From contig JBBHKE010001722.1 of assembly GCA_037447655.1 (NCBI GenBank), forward strand, positions 37,625 to 101,624: 64,000 nucleotides of DNA. Direction: 5' to 3'. The translations under genes were made by a program, and so were the position numbers. The notes under the pieces are model-generated. The model made no database searches, was not told the DNA's origin, and worked only from the letters and a program-made list of their open reading frames with translations. Shown here piece by piece: positions 9,887 to 24,900 of the stretch (the stretch's first letter is position 1; every line of letters begins with the position of its first letter). The stretch is from Zygnema cylindricum (lineage: Eukaryota; Streptophyta; Zygnematophyceae; Zygnematales; Zygnemataceae).

Positions 9887-12609
9887 CGACTGTCAGTTCA
9901 GACAATGCGACGCGATTAGACAAAGTTAAGTCGTGAACCATTTGGAGGTTCACGCATTCACATGTAGATAGGAAGGGTTTTTATTCGTAGGTTATAGATT
10001 CAGTAACGTAGGGCATGGGATTCTGCCCGCCTATTGGCTGAATCCGAACTAGACACAATATTTACATAGCACGTTGCAATCCTATTCGTTTGTTTTCGCT
10101 AGTCGTAGACGCTGGTACTTAGTAGATTTTAGATTATTTTCGCACACAATTTTCAAATTGCATGAATTTTCAGTATTAAAGATTATATGTAGCCATTCTT
10201 TTGTTTGTAAAATTGTCCGGACAGCTTATAAGCGATTTTCTTCCTTAGCGTGAAGCGTCAGGATCTATTACAGTATCAATCTTTTGTAAAGCCTTACTTA
10301 TTAATCTATACGGCTTCGGCCAAGACCTGCATGGTTTCGCTTCAACTCTTTTCCTCCGTTTGAGTGGATTTCGATTGCGGCTTTATAACACGATTTTCTT
10401 TTCCCAACTATGGTTGAACTTTAATTGGTGTGGAAGTTGCATGTTGGTTGTATCATTTTGTTGTTTTTATTTCTTGTGATTGTGTATTTATTTCTATTTA
10501 GCGTATGCGCATCTTTTGAGTTTGGTTATCTCAAACCTCATAAGTGTTTTGCATATTATCATTTTCAGTTTTTGTTTTCCGTCTCGGTTGTTTCTATTTT
10601 GATTTATTCTCTTTAAGTCTAAATTCAGATTGTCTTCGATAGGATAACTCCTACAAGGAATAAAATAGACCGTGGGGCCTAGTGGCCATCCATTGGCTTT
10701 GTACCATAACCAGCTAAGTTGTCACCCTTTTTTTTTTCTTCCACCTTGTTTGTTGTTGTATTTATTCATTTACATTTTTGATGTTATATTTTAGTCACGA
10801 TGTTTTGTTATTATTTAAGTTTAAGTGGTGCACAACTGATGATATTGTATGCATCTTCACGTTAGTTGACACATGAACTACAAGTTACACTCGGTCGCAC
10901 TTACAATGATGTGTTCCATGGACTCAGTTCAATACTTTCATAGGAGACTCCAAAAACGAGCTCCATGGCCTCAATTCGTCAAGTTCACACCCAATTTCTG
11001 TAGCGTCGCCGCAACTGGCGTTCCATCAAGTCCTAAGGCCGTTCTTGGGCCCTATCACGCTATGGTACGGCTTTCTACCGTTGTCGATGTCAAGTCCGTT
11101 GTCGCTGTCAAGTTCATTGCAATTATTGCAGTTCCAACCTGGGCGGCATAGAAAACGCGAGCCGCGAAAAGAAACAACCGCGAGAAGAAGTCAGCGTTCA
11201 CATTAAAACTTTTGTCGATCATTTCGTGAACCGATAGAACAAATAACTATTCATCAATTCGCTTGAACAAAAAAACGTTTGTGCATCCATCCGCTTAATC
11301 TTGACAACTCGTTACAAACGTGTTTCGTTGCTTATCTCAATGTGTGCATACCAACTCTTTAGATTACATGTGCGCATTTAGGTGTGCAAAGTTCTACCGG
11401 TGTGCCAAAATAAAAAAGTACAAGCAAACACGAACTTAAGTATGTGTTAAATAACTTAACATAAACAAATAGTTAATCTTTCTTTTTTTTGAATTCTAAA
11501 TAAGATGGTTCAACTACAGCTAAATTAAACCGATCGGCATAAGGAGTTGAATAATGGTAAATAACACGAAAATTAATTCCCATTTAAAAAAACCTTTCCT
11601 CTAATGATGATTATTGGAGTAGGTTTCATAAAACAATCATTCGCAGCATCTTCAATAAGCCTAATTTAATATAATTTCCTTAAAAGATTATAATACAATA
11701 GCAGTCAACTTTGAGAGATAATCTTCAATACTCTTTTTACGCATAAATTGAATTAATGATTTTGTAACGGATAAGTGGCATGATGTCCACAACAACAGTG
11801 AATAATTAGTAGAATCAATGTTTTTTTCGTCGCTGATAACATCCTTTCTTTTTGCACACGTGTCTTTTTATTAACCCAAAAACTGCGATGAAAAGGTAAG
11901 GATATTTCCCTTCGACTGGTAGTGTCCAAACGGGGGTTAAACACTTGTGCACGAAGAAACAAAGATTGACGCATCAAAAATGCCATTGACACTTATTGAT
12001 TCACGATATTGTTTTTTTATATTTTTACCCCTTGTCATGATCATTATGCAAATCACGTGGGCAAACAACCAAAAATCATGTGAGATTTTTTGGATAAACT
12101 TTAGACGTTGCCCCTTTTTTTTCCTTGTGTACTCGAACGGATCACCAACGCGAGGTTTTGATCAGGCTTCTTGTTGTTATTGATATTACTATTATTAAAC
12201 ATGAAGAAGGGAAACCCAAAGGTTTTGTATCTAACAAATACTACAATAAAACATATACAACTGTTCATCGAACCAATAAATTAGCCTCAATGGACAATAA
12301 GAACGACAACCACAACAACAACAAAAAACGATACCAAAAATTAAACCAAGAAAACTTTGTATTTGTAAGTGTAGATTCCCAAAGTTCTACGGAGTAAATG
12401 GTCTTTCTCTCTTAATTTTTTGTTGATTATCGACCAGCTACACATTTGAGTTTCACACAAGAAATTGGTAATTTGTTATTCAATCCTAAACAAAAAATGC
12501 ACCAACAACCATTGAAGCAAAATAATCAAAACACAAGAACACAACTTTTCCAACAAACATAAATGCCTGCTGATTTTCCAAGCCATTTTTAGCATTTAGC
12601 GCCCTTCAA
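9887..12609. other. AT-rich DNA with a second gypsy LTR piece, no confident gene
   Basis: Bases about 10660-10876 repeat the gypsy LTR sequence of 8210-8405, including a GGAATAAA start. The rest shows no recognisable gene. A 92-codon ORF (10873-11151) and others at 11947-12397 lack known motifs and have no supporting context. Confidence 0.5.
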
Positions 12610-12740
12610 AGTTTTGGTAGGTCTCTCTCTTGCTCTCTCACCCCCCTCAGACAGTCTTCCTTCCACTATCTCCACACAACCCCCTCCTCTCCCCTCTATC
12701 CTGCCCCTCTTCCTCCACCACCTCCTTCTCCTCCACTGTT
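12610..12740 (+). repeat. Pyrimidine-rich tract
   Basis: A C/T-only stretch (TCTCTC, CCCCTCCTC, CCACCTCC blocks), like the larger pyrimidine arrays inside the LRR gene introns. Confidence 0.6.
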
Positions 12741-13001
12741 TTTAGGTAGTCCAAATGACACTAGAGACATCATTTTTTTAGGTGGTGTTACAACTCTTTC
12801 CAAATCGTTTCACCGGAACAAAAAAAATATAAATATTAATTGTAATGCTATTTAGTCTTCAAAGGTGCAAACAAACTAGGACCGGATTAGTATTATGAAC
12901 TCAAATAGCACATTTCCAAAAGGATGGTGGCTAGCCCATCTCGACCAAAAAACCTTCATTTCTTTGATATTAAGTAACAACAAACATTACCAAATGATTT
13001 T

Positions 13002-13007
13002 TTTATT
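13002..13007 (-). terminator. Poly(A) signal AATAAA
   Basis: Canonical AATAAA on the minus strand about 20 bp after the TAG of the heptapeptide exon. Position fits; the AT-rich context makes chance occurrence possible. Confidence 0.4.
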
Positions 13008-13028
13008 CGCAAGTTTTGAGGTGTTCTC

Positions 13029-13243
13029 CTATTGACCGCCGGAATGCTTTCCAACTCCTGGAGGATGTTTTCCGACTCCAGGAGTATGTTTTCCAACTCC
13101 AGGAGGATGTTTTCCAACTCCAGGAGGATGTTTTCCAACTCCAGGAGGATGTTTTCCAACTCCAGGAGGATGTTTTCCAGCTCCGGGAGGATGTTTTCCG
13201 ACACCCGGAGGGTGTTTCCCAACGCCTGGAGGATGTCGCCCTC
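13029..13243 (-). CDS. LRR gene candidate last exon: HPPGVGK heptapeptide repeats
   Basis: Acceptor TTTTCTACAG. The exon enters in phase 1, matching the Pro-rich exon's donor (joined: [14 protein letters not shown]). It encodes about nine copies of HPPGVGK and stops at TAG (13029-13031). Differences between the 21-bp units fall mostly at third codon positions of this frame (CCA/CCG/CCC/CCT, GGA/GGC/GGT, GTT/GTC, CAT/CAC), with only isolated replacements (Val to Ala, Pro to Thr), which suggests selection on the peptide. An AATAAA (13002-13007, minus strand) follows the stop by about 20 bp. Possibly a separate Pro/Gly-rich wall-protein gene if not part of the LRR gene. Confidence 0.52.
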
Positions 13244-15925
13244 CTGTAGAAAATTGTGAATAATGTTGAATAAATGAGTCATTTAAGAAATACAAAGCGT
13301 TCAAAAGATGGCATTCAAAAAGATAAAAAATAAAATACTTGGAGAAATAATTACCGCCATCTTTCCAAGGTAAAATGACCTGTAAAATGCCTTCTTCTTT
13401 ACCAAAAAGAATGAATGTACTGAACAAGCTTGTGAATGAAATGCAGTTTCTCGAATGATGATTTGCACCAATTTATTTAATCAAAATGCCCAACTAGAAA
13501 GGCAAATTGCACAAAGAGAATGTAACCATTTCAAAAAGAATTAATTCTGTAGGATCATACATAATAGACAGACCAACGGTATCCCAATAATACACTTTTT
13601 GCAAAAAGGATCGTATGTCTTTATTTTAATGAAGAATTGGAACTTGGTCTAAGTGCCTATTAGACATGGCCGTATTCGTTTTATTGGCAAATACACATTG
13701 CGTATAATTGGCACCGTAAAATCGTATTCAGCTTAGATTTGAAACACAACCAAAAACAAACCCACACGATGTATGCCGAGAAACACGTGGGCCGGAGGAA
13801 TTGTGTACACTCCCCTCCTGATTAGTATGGATCATCATAAGTATGGACCATGTCTAATTTTAGACATGGATTTTTGGCACCCAGCTAACAAATTTTACGG
13901 ATTACCATAATTGTTAACCTAAGGTGGCCAAGAGCACCTAGATCGGCACATAATTTTTGTGCGCAATGTAGCATAGACCATATATTGTCATTCACAATAC
14001 AGGATCATCTAAAATTGTTTAATTACGGTGATAGAACAGTGAACCTAAAAGGGACGTCTTGACACTAGAGTTATAAGTAAATGATCCGAAAAATCTTTTT
14101 CAGTATGAAAATCTGTCCGTGGTGTGCCTTTGAATAGCTTCCTCAAGATTGACAAGAAAAGTCTGAAATCTTGTGGCATGGTAGAAGACACACAAAAGTA
14201 TCGATTGCAGACTTTCGAACTGCCTAAACTAATATGTGGACAAAGAATTTGATTGCGTAAAAAAATGATATTTTGGCAAGTTCAAAATATACGAAATTGT
14301 GATCCGACGCAAAATAAAAACAACTGATAATTATTGAGAAATTCAATGGAGCTTCAAAGTCTAAACTAAAAAAACAAGAACAATTTTGGCATATTTGTAA
14401 TACTGGATTTGTTTTAGTGTGTGATGAGGTGGAAATCAAGCCCGATTTTTTTTTTCCTCACTTGCAGAAGTGAAACGTCATTTTGCGTGAAACATTTAAC
14501 CTTTTTTTAGTACCGCTTGGGGAACTCATGATAACACTTGAATTTGCAACCGTCAAAGTATATAATTTCGCATGTAACGACAAAGATTGTGGCTGTCCTA
14601 GACAAAAAGTTGGACAGCTACGAGTTCTTGAGTCAACGTTACGCCACAAATTCTAACTACCAAACCGTAAACGACAAGTTCTGTATTTTAGAGTGCTGAG
14701 TACTGGATTGACGTACGAGAAGTATCATTTTTTGGACTTTAGTGGTACAGAACTTAGAAGTTATTTGAAATGGCGCGTCGAATATTTTGGCCTTTTCAGT
14801 CGGATGGGTCAGTTTCCAACCCTAGGGTTAATAGTGAGAATTCGTTGGCCTACGAACTAGTTTGACATGTAAAATATACTTGTTGATTCATCTCCAAACA
14901 TATTTCTCACCAATGGATGTGGTGGTATTTTTTCTTTTAACATACTGACAAAAACGTCCACAAAAAAATACAAAAATAAGACAAAATTATCATTCTTTAA
15001 ATATTGTACAGAGACGACCTATAATATTTCCAAACCAATTTCCTGAGTAGCTAAAAACTTAGTATATACATATAAAAATTACATATAAAATATATTCATT
15101 ATATATGTCGGATATATAAATATACATCTATACACATACGTATATTAAAACATGTACTCAACAATCTGCTAGTCTTAGAAGATCATGACCTCCAAGGGAG
15201 CTTTAAACAAGAAAAAGTAAACACACAACTTATCGTCAAGTTCAACAGAAATCCTGATTTTGGCTGATGATTTTTTCTTAATCATCAACTGTGCATCTTT
15301 AGGGGTTCATCTGAGTGAAAAATTAACATTAACATTTATTTTTCTCTTTACCACTATTTTTGTGTATCATTAAGGTTTTGTTTTTGAAAGCACTCACTCA
15401 ATTTCCTGGGCGGTGGGGCTGATACTGAAACCCAAAAACCAAACACATCAAATAATCGATACATAAAGTGAGTTAAAATGGAAACATCGGAAAGCATCTT
15501 GATTCAAATCGAGAGACGTCAAATACAAAATCAAATTTTAAAATAAATTTCATCTCTACCACAACTTATTCTTTACTATGGTTTTGAACTAGCAACAAAC
15601 GATCTTGGAAAAAAAACTGATACTTAGGCGTTCTAACTCTCACATGGGAAACGATAGAAACGAGCAGAAAACAAGTCAAAATCAAAAGACCAACACGGCT
15701 CATTCTGATGACGTTTATTACTAGCTTAGCTACAAAATAAAAAGCCACTCTGTTCCCAACAAAAAACATCTATGATTTTACATTAATTAACATAACTCAC
15801 CTATTTTGTTACTGTTTTTGAATGCTTATCACAAATAACAATAGCAGAGCCCGGAGTTATTCATCAAAATGGGTTTTCTAACACATACATTTTGTGTCTA
15901 AAAACTGTTTCATTGTAGAAAAAAG

Positions 15926-15987
<62 letters not shown>

Positions 15988-18900
15988 CTTTGAAATTATA
16001 TTTTAAACATTGATTCTTTTTCAAACAACTTAATTTCATTAAAAAATGCTACTTTAAGCTAGAGGTACCATAAGTTTGTATTTGTGGTAGTTTGTTAAAA
16101 ATAGGTTTATTGTTAAACTTTCAATTTCATGCAAAGATTATACCCATTGAAAGAACACGCATGTTTAATCAGTTCACATGCAATTAACAACAAGAAAATT
16201 TATAATCTTTTATTATTTTCTCTATTTTCAGAATTGAGTGATCTACACAAAGTATAGACAGAAGTGCGAGCAAACCTGGAAGAGGTGTCGGAGAGACCGG
16301 AGGAGGACGCACTGGAGGCAAAGGAGGGGGCTGGACCACTGGAATGGAAGGATTTAGCCAAAAGCAAGGAGGAGGAATATTTAGGACCAACTCTGAGTTC
16401 TTATTTAACATTTTGTTCTTTCCAAAAGTTTAGGTTTAACATTATTTCTCTTCTATGAGTTTTTGTATCAACAAAATCTCTAATTCCAAACGATCCGCTT
16501 CTTATGCATTCACCAATATTGAAGTTCCAACCAACTCTGAGACATGTCTTTATTATTCTGCTATAAAAACAATTGACTTGTACGAATCCACACCTGAATG
16601 GCCCAAAAGCAGCCTGTAATTCTAAATTAAAAATTTACAACTGGAGTTCCAAAAACAACATCAAACTATCTTTGTTTCAGTCCTCATGTTCACTAATAAG
16701 TTTTTAAACATATTCAATTTAAATTAGGATCAAATATTTCATTCATATTTTTAAACTTTTACAAGTGTGATTTGCCATTTAAGTGGATACACATAACAAA
16801 TTCAATAAAACAAAATTGTGGCTTATAAATCCTTGTGCAATTATCATAATTAGAACTTTATTGGCCACAAATTACTGTCGTGCACAATACCACTATGAAT
16901 ATTTTATTGAGCATAAATGGTTACGTAAAAAAAAAAATTCAAAAAAGGGAGATCATTATGGAGAAGACATTTGTTATTGGTGCATATCTTGTCAAAAGAG
17001 GTCATACATTTGCAAATGAACTTGCTATCCTGATTCGTGTATCCTTCATTGCATGCACATGATGTCCCGTTTGTGCCATTGGAACAAATACCACCTCCCC
17101 CACAAGGGCCTCCTAGTTGGGTTGCGTCGCAAAACGCGTCACACTCGCTTTTACTTCGTTGATCACTTGATGCACACCCGGTTGGGAGGTTTGGGCCGAA
17201 TAGGCAATTGGTGGATAAGCCGTCACATTCTAGGCGCCCGTTGACTCTGGCAACCGGTCCGGTGATGTAGTTGTGATCAATGAAACTGCAAATACGGTTT
17301 GCCATCGTAAAAGAAAATTACGCGACAAGCCATCAATATCCATTATAACACGTCTAAAAAAATAAACATGTTTAGAAGGCATCAAGCTTGATTCATGTAA
17401 AGAAGACAAACAAAAGGTGCGGACAACAAACCTTTACGTAATTTTATTTTTTGTTTTGCTTATTAAAATATATTTCTACACATGAATTACTCATTTTTTA
17501 TTTTTAGCGATCATTACTTTGATTATAATAATTGTTTATTATTATTATGAGTAGTTTTGTCATGAATCATTTTTTATTATTTATTTTTATTGTTAGTTGG
17601 CATTATAGAGATTATTATTGATTAATTCTAATAATTACTGTTCTTACCTAGTCTATGTATTGAGTATAAAATATTATTATTATTTTTAACTCTAAATATA
17701 TTTCTTAATTGTTGCGTTCAGTGACTATTATTATTATAATAGCAATTATACATATTATTATTTATTCATTTCTATTTTTACTATTATATATATAGCTATC
17801 ATTAATTATTATTGAATATAAGCTACAGGTGTCATAAATTAATTTTATTGTTTGTCCGCAGATAAAATTACTATTACTATTATTACAGATTATTATTATT
17901 GAAATTTACTATTACAGATTATTTTTATTTGTTTGGATTACTAACAAACGTTAGTCGTTATTGTTATAATTTATATTTTTTTTAAATAAACATGAGTATT
18001 AAATATTATTATTTTACAAGCATTTATTATTAATAAGTATTTATTAATAATTATTATGATCGTTAGCATATATTTTATCAAAAAGTACTAATTTTTTTTA
18101 GTAATTGCTATTTTTAATGATTAATATATTTTAAATATTTTTAGTAATTGCTATTTTTAGTGATTAATATTTTTTGTGATCTTCATTCTTAGGTTCTCGT
18201 TATTTCTCTGTTAAAATTTTATCAGTAGTGACAAGTTTATCAGTAGTGTCACGTGTCTTACAAGAGTTGCAGGGATGTGATTTGACCAATGGACGATGGA
18301 ATGCTTCCAGTCAACTGGTTGTAAGATAGACTTCTGTGGCGTAGAACATTCACAAACCCCCAACACTCCCAAAAGTCTCCTATTTAGCCGGGCTAGCTTT
18401 TAAGCTCGCATGAGTGATACAAAAAAAACCCTAAAAACCCTTTGAAAAAATCATCATAAAAACTCTTTCCCTTCACCTTTTTCCTCTTCCTTCCTCTACC
18501 CTGTAGGAGCACGCTATAGCCTTTCATCTCAACCGGCCGGACTGATTCCTATTGTTGTTGAAATTATTTTTTCTTTTTTTCTTATTGTCGTTATATCATT
18601 ATATGTTTTTGGAATTGATTTTTGTCATTAATAATATAATTTACATATACGCTAATTATTTTAACAGTTTTTATTATTCTTTGTTTGTTTTCTAATTATT
18701 GAATTTTTTCATTACTTTTCTTGTTATATATTATGTTTATTATTTTTGATTACCATTATCAACAGTTGTCATTATTTTTAATCCTATCATGAATTATATT
18801 TCAATAAATTTTAATCACTGTTAATTACTACTACAATCATTATTACTGTATATTAGGATCACAATTATTATTATCAGTTTTATTATTATTATTATTATCA

Positions 18901-21900
18901 TTAACTGTTGTTATCATTGATTTAAACTAACTCCAACTATGATTATTATTCACTAATATATCTATGAACCATAAAACATTATTATCACATTTAACTATTG
19001 TTTTTTATTTTAGTAATTTCCATAATCATCAGTTTATAAAGCTATAAGTTAATATGATTATTCATCATTAATCCAAACAGTTGTTATAAACAACATTTAT
19101 TATTATACGTAATTATTTTATTGATCTTTTAAAACACTGGCCAAACAATTATTACTTTAGATTTTTATTAGCATTATTAGCTAGAGTTATACTAATAAGT
19201 ACTAATACCACTAACAATTTATTAGATATATTATTAAATGTAATTATATGATTAAATATATATAATGTTGTTTATTAATAGTACCAATTACGATGATTTT
19301 GTTAATATATATTTCTTTTATTATGTACAATTTATTATTTGTTATTAAATATTTATTACTTCTTTTCATTTTGTTTTTTTAAACTGTTTTAATTATTTAT
19401 CAAATATGTCTAAACATTTATTACATATTATTAATTGTTTCGATAAATTATAAATTATTTGCCATATAATATTTTTTTGTTTTTGTAATACCAATCATTT
19501 CTTATACAATAAATTATACATATCATATTCTATCACTTATCTATCACATTATAAGAATTTTTCAATTTGTATTAGGAATTCTACATTGAATATTATTTAT
19601 TGTACTTAATTCATTTTTTATTATTTACTATTTAATATATCATGTTTGTTTACTGTTTACTGTCTACTATTTACTGTTTTCTTCTTACTGTTTACTACTT
19701 ACTAAAAACTAAATACTATTTACCATTTACTTTTCCAATTTACGATTTACTTTTCCTATTAAACATTTACTTTTCCTATTTGCTATTTATTGTTTACTGG
19801 TTACTATAAACTATTTACAATTTATTATTTTCCTTTTTATTATTCTTTATTTATTAATTATTCAATAATTATGTATCATTTAGTAGAATTTATTTTGATT
19901 ATTTTTTATTGTTTCGAATACTTATTGTTATTGAGTGTTATTACTACATATTTCTTGTTTTTATTCTAACCATCTATTCTCAATAACATATAATGATAAT
20001 ATAATATTATTTAATGTTAATTAATATTATGATTACTTTCTGATATATATTGACTATTTATGATTATTATCAATTGCTATGAATCTATATTAGTATTCAT
20101 CATTGTTTCTAATAAAAAATAGTTATTATTGTTTTTTTTTTATTACTGATTAAAATTACTTATTACGATTTTTATTTATATTTTAATGCTTTATTAAATA
20201 ATAAATACTATTCATAACAAATATTTTTATAATCATCTATATTGATTTATGACTAATTAATGATATTGATAGCTCTTACTAATAATTGCAATTGTTAAAT
20301 GTTACAATGAATAAATATTGTTAAATGATACTATATATTGTTATTTTTACTTACTACAATTGAGTGCAAATTTAACTTGTTACTATTCATTATTATTATG
20401 ATATGTTATTATTTAGCTTAATCTCTCCCCTCTCTCCCTCTCTCCCTCTCTCTCCCCCCCTCTCCCTCCCTCTCCTTTCCTCTCCCTAATTTTTATTTCC
20501 CTCCCTCTCCCTCCTTTTTCTCTCTCTCCCTCTCCCTTCTTTCCTCCATCTCCCTTCCCTCCACCTCTTTCCCTTCCTCCCTCCCTATGTTCCTCCCTTC
20601 CCCTCCCCCTCCCCCTCCACCTCGCCCTCGCCCTCGCCCTCGCCCTCGCCCTCGCCCTCGCCCTCGCCCTCGCCCTCGCCCTCGCCCTCGCCCTCGCCCT
20701 CTCCCTCTCCCTCTCCCTCTCCCCCTCCCTCTCCCTCTCCCTCTCCCTCTCCCTCTTTCTCTCTCTCTCCCTCTCATCTCCATCTCACACTCCGCCTCCA
20801 CCTCCCCTCCCTTTCTCCCTCTCTCTCACCCTTCCTTCCCTCTCTCCGACCTCCTCCACCCCTTTCTCCCTCCCCTACCCCCTCCTCATCCCCCACTCCC
20901 CCTCACCCTCCCCCACGCCCTCGCCTCTCCTTGCCACTCTCACTCCCTCTCTCCCACCCCATTCCCTTTTTCCCTCATCTTCCCTTACCCACTCCCCCTC
21001 CCACACCCCCTCCCCCTCCCCCTCTCCCTCTCCCTCTCCCTCTCCCTTTCCCTCGTCGTCTCCCTCTCTCTCTGTTTCTCTATTGGCCTCTCGCCATCCC
21101 CCCTCCCTCCCCCTATCCTTCTCTCCCGTAAATAATTATTATTAGCGTTATTATTATTGTTATCAATTAATGTTACTGATAAATATTAGTTTTTTTTGTT
21201 AAGACTTGTTATTTCATAAGTATAAATATTAAATATAATCGTTAACTTTTCACTTTTTTAATTTACCATTATTACTTTTCGATCATTATTAGCCTCATTG
21301 ACATAATTAATTGTTATATAAATATTACAATGTGTAGTTATTATTGGTAATTATTGTTATATATGGTTTAAACAATAATATATATATATATTTACGTACA
21401 TATATGTCTGTAAGTTATTCTTGTGTCAAATAGTAACACATTTTTTTAGTAATTAATGTTTTTAATAATATTATTTTTTGTAATTTTTTTTTCTTAGTAC
21501 TCATTACATATTTATTAAAAGTTTATCATCAGTATCACGTGTCTTACAAGTATTGGAGGGATGTGAGTTGACCGATGGACGATGGAATGATTCCACTCAA
21601 CTGGTTGTTAGGTAGATCTCTGTGGCATCGAACATTCACAACCCACCAACACCCACCCCCCCAAACGGTCTTGTAATTAGCCAAGCTAGCTTTCAAACAC
21701 CCAATGGGACCCCTATAATAAACCCTCAAACCACACTTGAAAAAATTACTTTAAGATGGTCCTTCCTCCAAACCCTCAAACCCCCTTTGAAAAAATTACT
21801 TTAAGATGTTCCTTCCTCCACCATTTTCTCCCACCCTCTCTGTATGCTCTAGAAGCACGCTACCTCAGCAAGCCGGAATGGTTATTTTGGTTACTACAAT

Positions 21901-24900
21901 CATGACCATTATTCTTTTTATTGCCATTACATCAATAGATTTTATTGATGTTTGGTTTTTACAGTACTAATATCATAAAAATATTTTGTTGTTATTTTTG
22001 TTATTTTTATATTTGTTTATATTAATTATTTTCATTATTTTTCTTACTATAAGTTATTATTGCTGTTTTTAATTATCATAATTATCAACAATAAGTATTG
22101 CGTATTATTATTGATAGTAGTATCATAATTAATTTTTTATTATTTATTATTATTTTTTATCGGTATTATACATATTATAATTGAATAAAATTGATTCACA
22201 TTCGCATTCATAATAGCATTTACATTCCAATTCACATTCACCTCCACATTCACAGTCAAATTCACATTCACACTCGCATTCACATTCGCATTCACAATAG
22301 AATTCACAATCACATTCACAATCGCATGCACATTCGCATTCACATTCGCGTTCACATCCATATCCACATTCACACTCACACTCACATTCAAAGTCACATT
22401 CTCAGTCACATTCACACTCGCATTCACAATCGCATTCACATCCACATTCACATCCATACCCGCATTCACATTCACATTCACACTCACACTCACATTCACA
22501 CTCACACTAAAATTCAAAGTCACATTCACATTCACATTCATAATCGCATTCACATTCGCATTCACAATCGCATTCACATTCGCATTCACAATCGCATTCA
22601 CATTCGCATTCACATTTGCATTCACAATCGTAATCACAATCGCAATCAAAATCGCATTCACATCGCATTCACATTCGCATCCACATCCATATCAACATTC
22701 ACACTCACACTCACATTCACACTCTCGCACTCAGCCATTTACAGACACATTCACATCCACATTCTAAACCACATTCACATCCACATTCACATTCACATTC
22801 ACATCCACATTCACATTCGCATTCACAATCGCAATCACATTTGCATTCACATTCACATCCACATCCATATTCACATTCTTACTCACACTCACACTCACAC
22901 TCGCACACTCACATTAACAGTAACAATCACACTCGCATTCACAATGGCATTCACAATCGCTTTCACAGTAGCATTCACATTCACTCTCACACTCACTCTC
23001 CCTCGTCGTCTTCCTCTCTCTCTGTTGGCCTCCCACCGTACATATATATGTACGTAATTTTTGTATCAAATAGTAATAAGAAAATTAGTAATATTTTCTT
23101 AGTACTCATTATATATTTATTAAAAGTTTATCATCAGTGTCACGTGTCTTACAAGTAAAGGAAGAATGTGGGTTGACCGATAGACGATGGAATACTTCCA
23201 CTCAACTGGTTGTTAACGAGATCTCTGTGGCATCGAACATTCACAACCTACCAACACCCACCCCCTCAAACGTTCTCGTTAGCCAAGTTAGCTTTCAATC
23301 ACCCAATGAGAACCCTTTTTGAAAAAATCACTTTAAGAAATTCCTTCCTCCACCATTTTCTCCCTCCCTCAATGTATGCTCTAGAAGCACCCTCAGCAAG
23401 CCGGAATGGTTATTATAGTTACTAAAATCATGACCATTTTTCTTTTTATTGCCGTTATATCAATAAACTTTGTTGGTATCTGTTTTATTTACTAAGTTGT
23501 TATTGCTATATTTAATCATCATTATTATTAATTATGAGTATTGCGTATTATTATTGATAGTAGTATCATCAATAATTTTTTTGTTGTTTATTATTATTTT
23601 TAATTGGTATTGTATATATTATAATTGAATAAAATTTATTCAAATCATTTTTGTTATTACCTAATCTATGCATTAAATAAAAATTATTATTACTATTTTT
23701 AGCTGTAAATATTTTTATTTATTATTACGATTAATGATTATTATTATTATTATAAATAGTAATTTTACTTATTCTTATTTATTAATATATTTTTTACTTT
23801 TATTTATATAGCTATTATGAATTTTAATGATAATCAACTACTGGAGTCACTTACAAATGTTATTATTTGTTGTTATCTTAAATTAGTATAACTATAATTA
23901 CGGATTATAACTATTGAAAATTTACTATTACTAATTATTACTATTAATGTGGAATTCTAATTAAAAGTTCAACGTTATTGTCAAAATGATTATTTATATA
24001 AAATACTCATGGCTAATAAATAAAATTAATTATTTCTAGAAATTGAACTTATATGGTCGCAATCAATATACACCTACACTTATTATCGTTATTATTAATA
24101 CTAATAATCATGATTTTATCAATTATTTTTATTAATATTTATTATTAATATTATGTATTGTTATTCTTATTATTCTTATCTACATTATTATCATTTATCA
24201 CTATCATTGTTTGCTATTATTCATTATTCATTACATTTTTTATCATGAAAGATTATCATTGTTATTCATTAATTTTAACATTATTATTATATATTAATAA
24301 TATATTTTATGATACTCTTTATTATTGCAAAAACATTCATTATTGTTACTAATCATTATTATTAATAGAAAATTACTTCATTGTTTGTTATCGTTAAAAT
24401 AATTTTTTTATTATTTTTCAGATGTATAGTTAGTATTATTAGTATATCTATTTACTATTAAAACGGAACCTGTTTATTACTTTTAATGTTATTATTATTA
24501 CACAATGATATTATTATTTACTGCAATCATTATTATGATTATTTTCTATTTATGTTATTCTTCATTAGAAGCCTTATTTCTAATTATTTCGATTTGTATT
24601 TCTAGGTTATTTGTCTTATTCATAGGATGCTTATTAATGTTAAGGCAACTTTTTATTATTTTTATAATATTTTTTTATTAATAAACATTATTATTAGCAA
24701 ACTGAGTTTTTTTTTAAAATGATGATTTTTTTATTATTAAGATGGATAAGTAGTACATTTAAATTTATATTTATATTAAACTGTATTTTCACATCCATAT
24801 TCATATTCATGTTCAAATTCATATTCAAATTCACAATCACATTCACATTGACATTCACATTCACTCTCACATTCACATTCACATTCACACTCACATTCAC

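Noticed and set aside
14224-14700. Possible exon or transposase piece with [14 protein letters not shown] on the plus strand
   Set aside because: No frame continues through the apparent acceptor at 14467, and the motif matches nothing I can name with confidence.
16594-16613. 20-bp micro-exon (minus) that would fix the phase between the EGF-like and Pro-rich exons
   Set aside because: Splice sites and phase fit, but the sequence looks like a partial duplicate of the Pro-rich exon (TGCTTTTGG); too short to claim.
20587-21135. 182-codon Pro/Arg/Leu-repeat ORF
   Set aside because: It is the (CTCGCC)n/(CTCCCT)n array read as protein; several frames are equally open.
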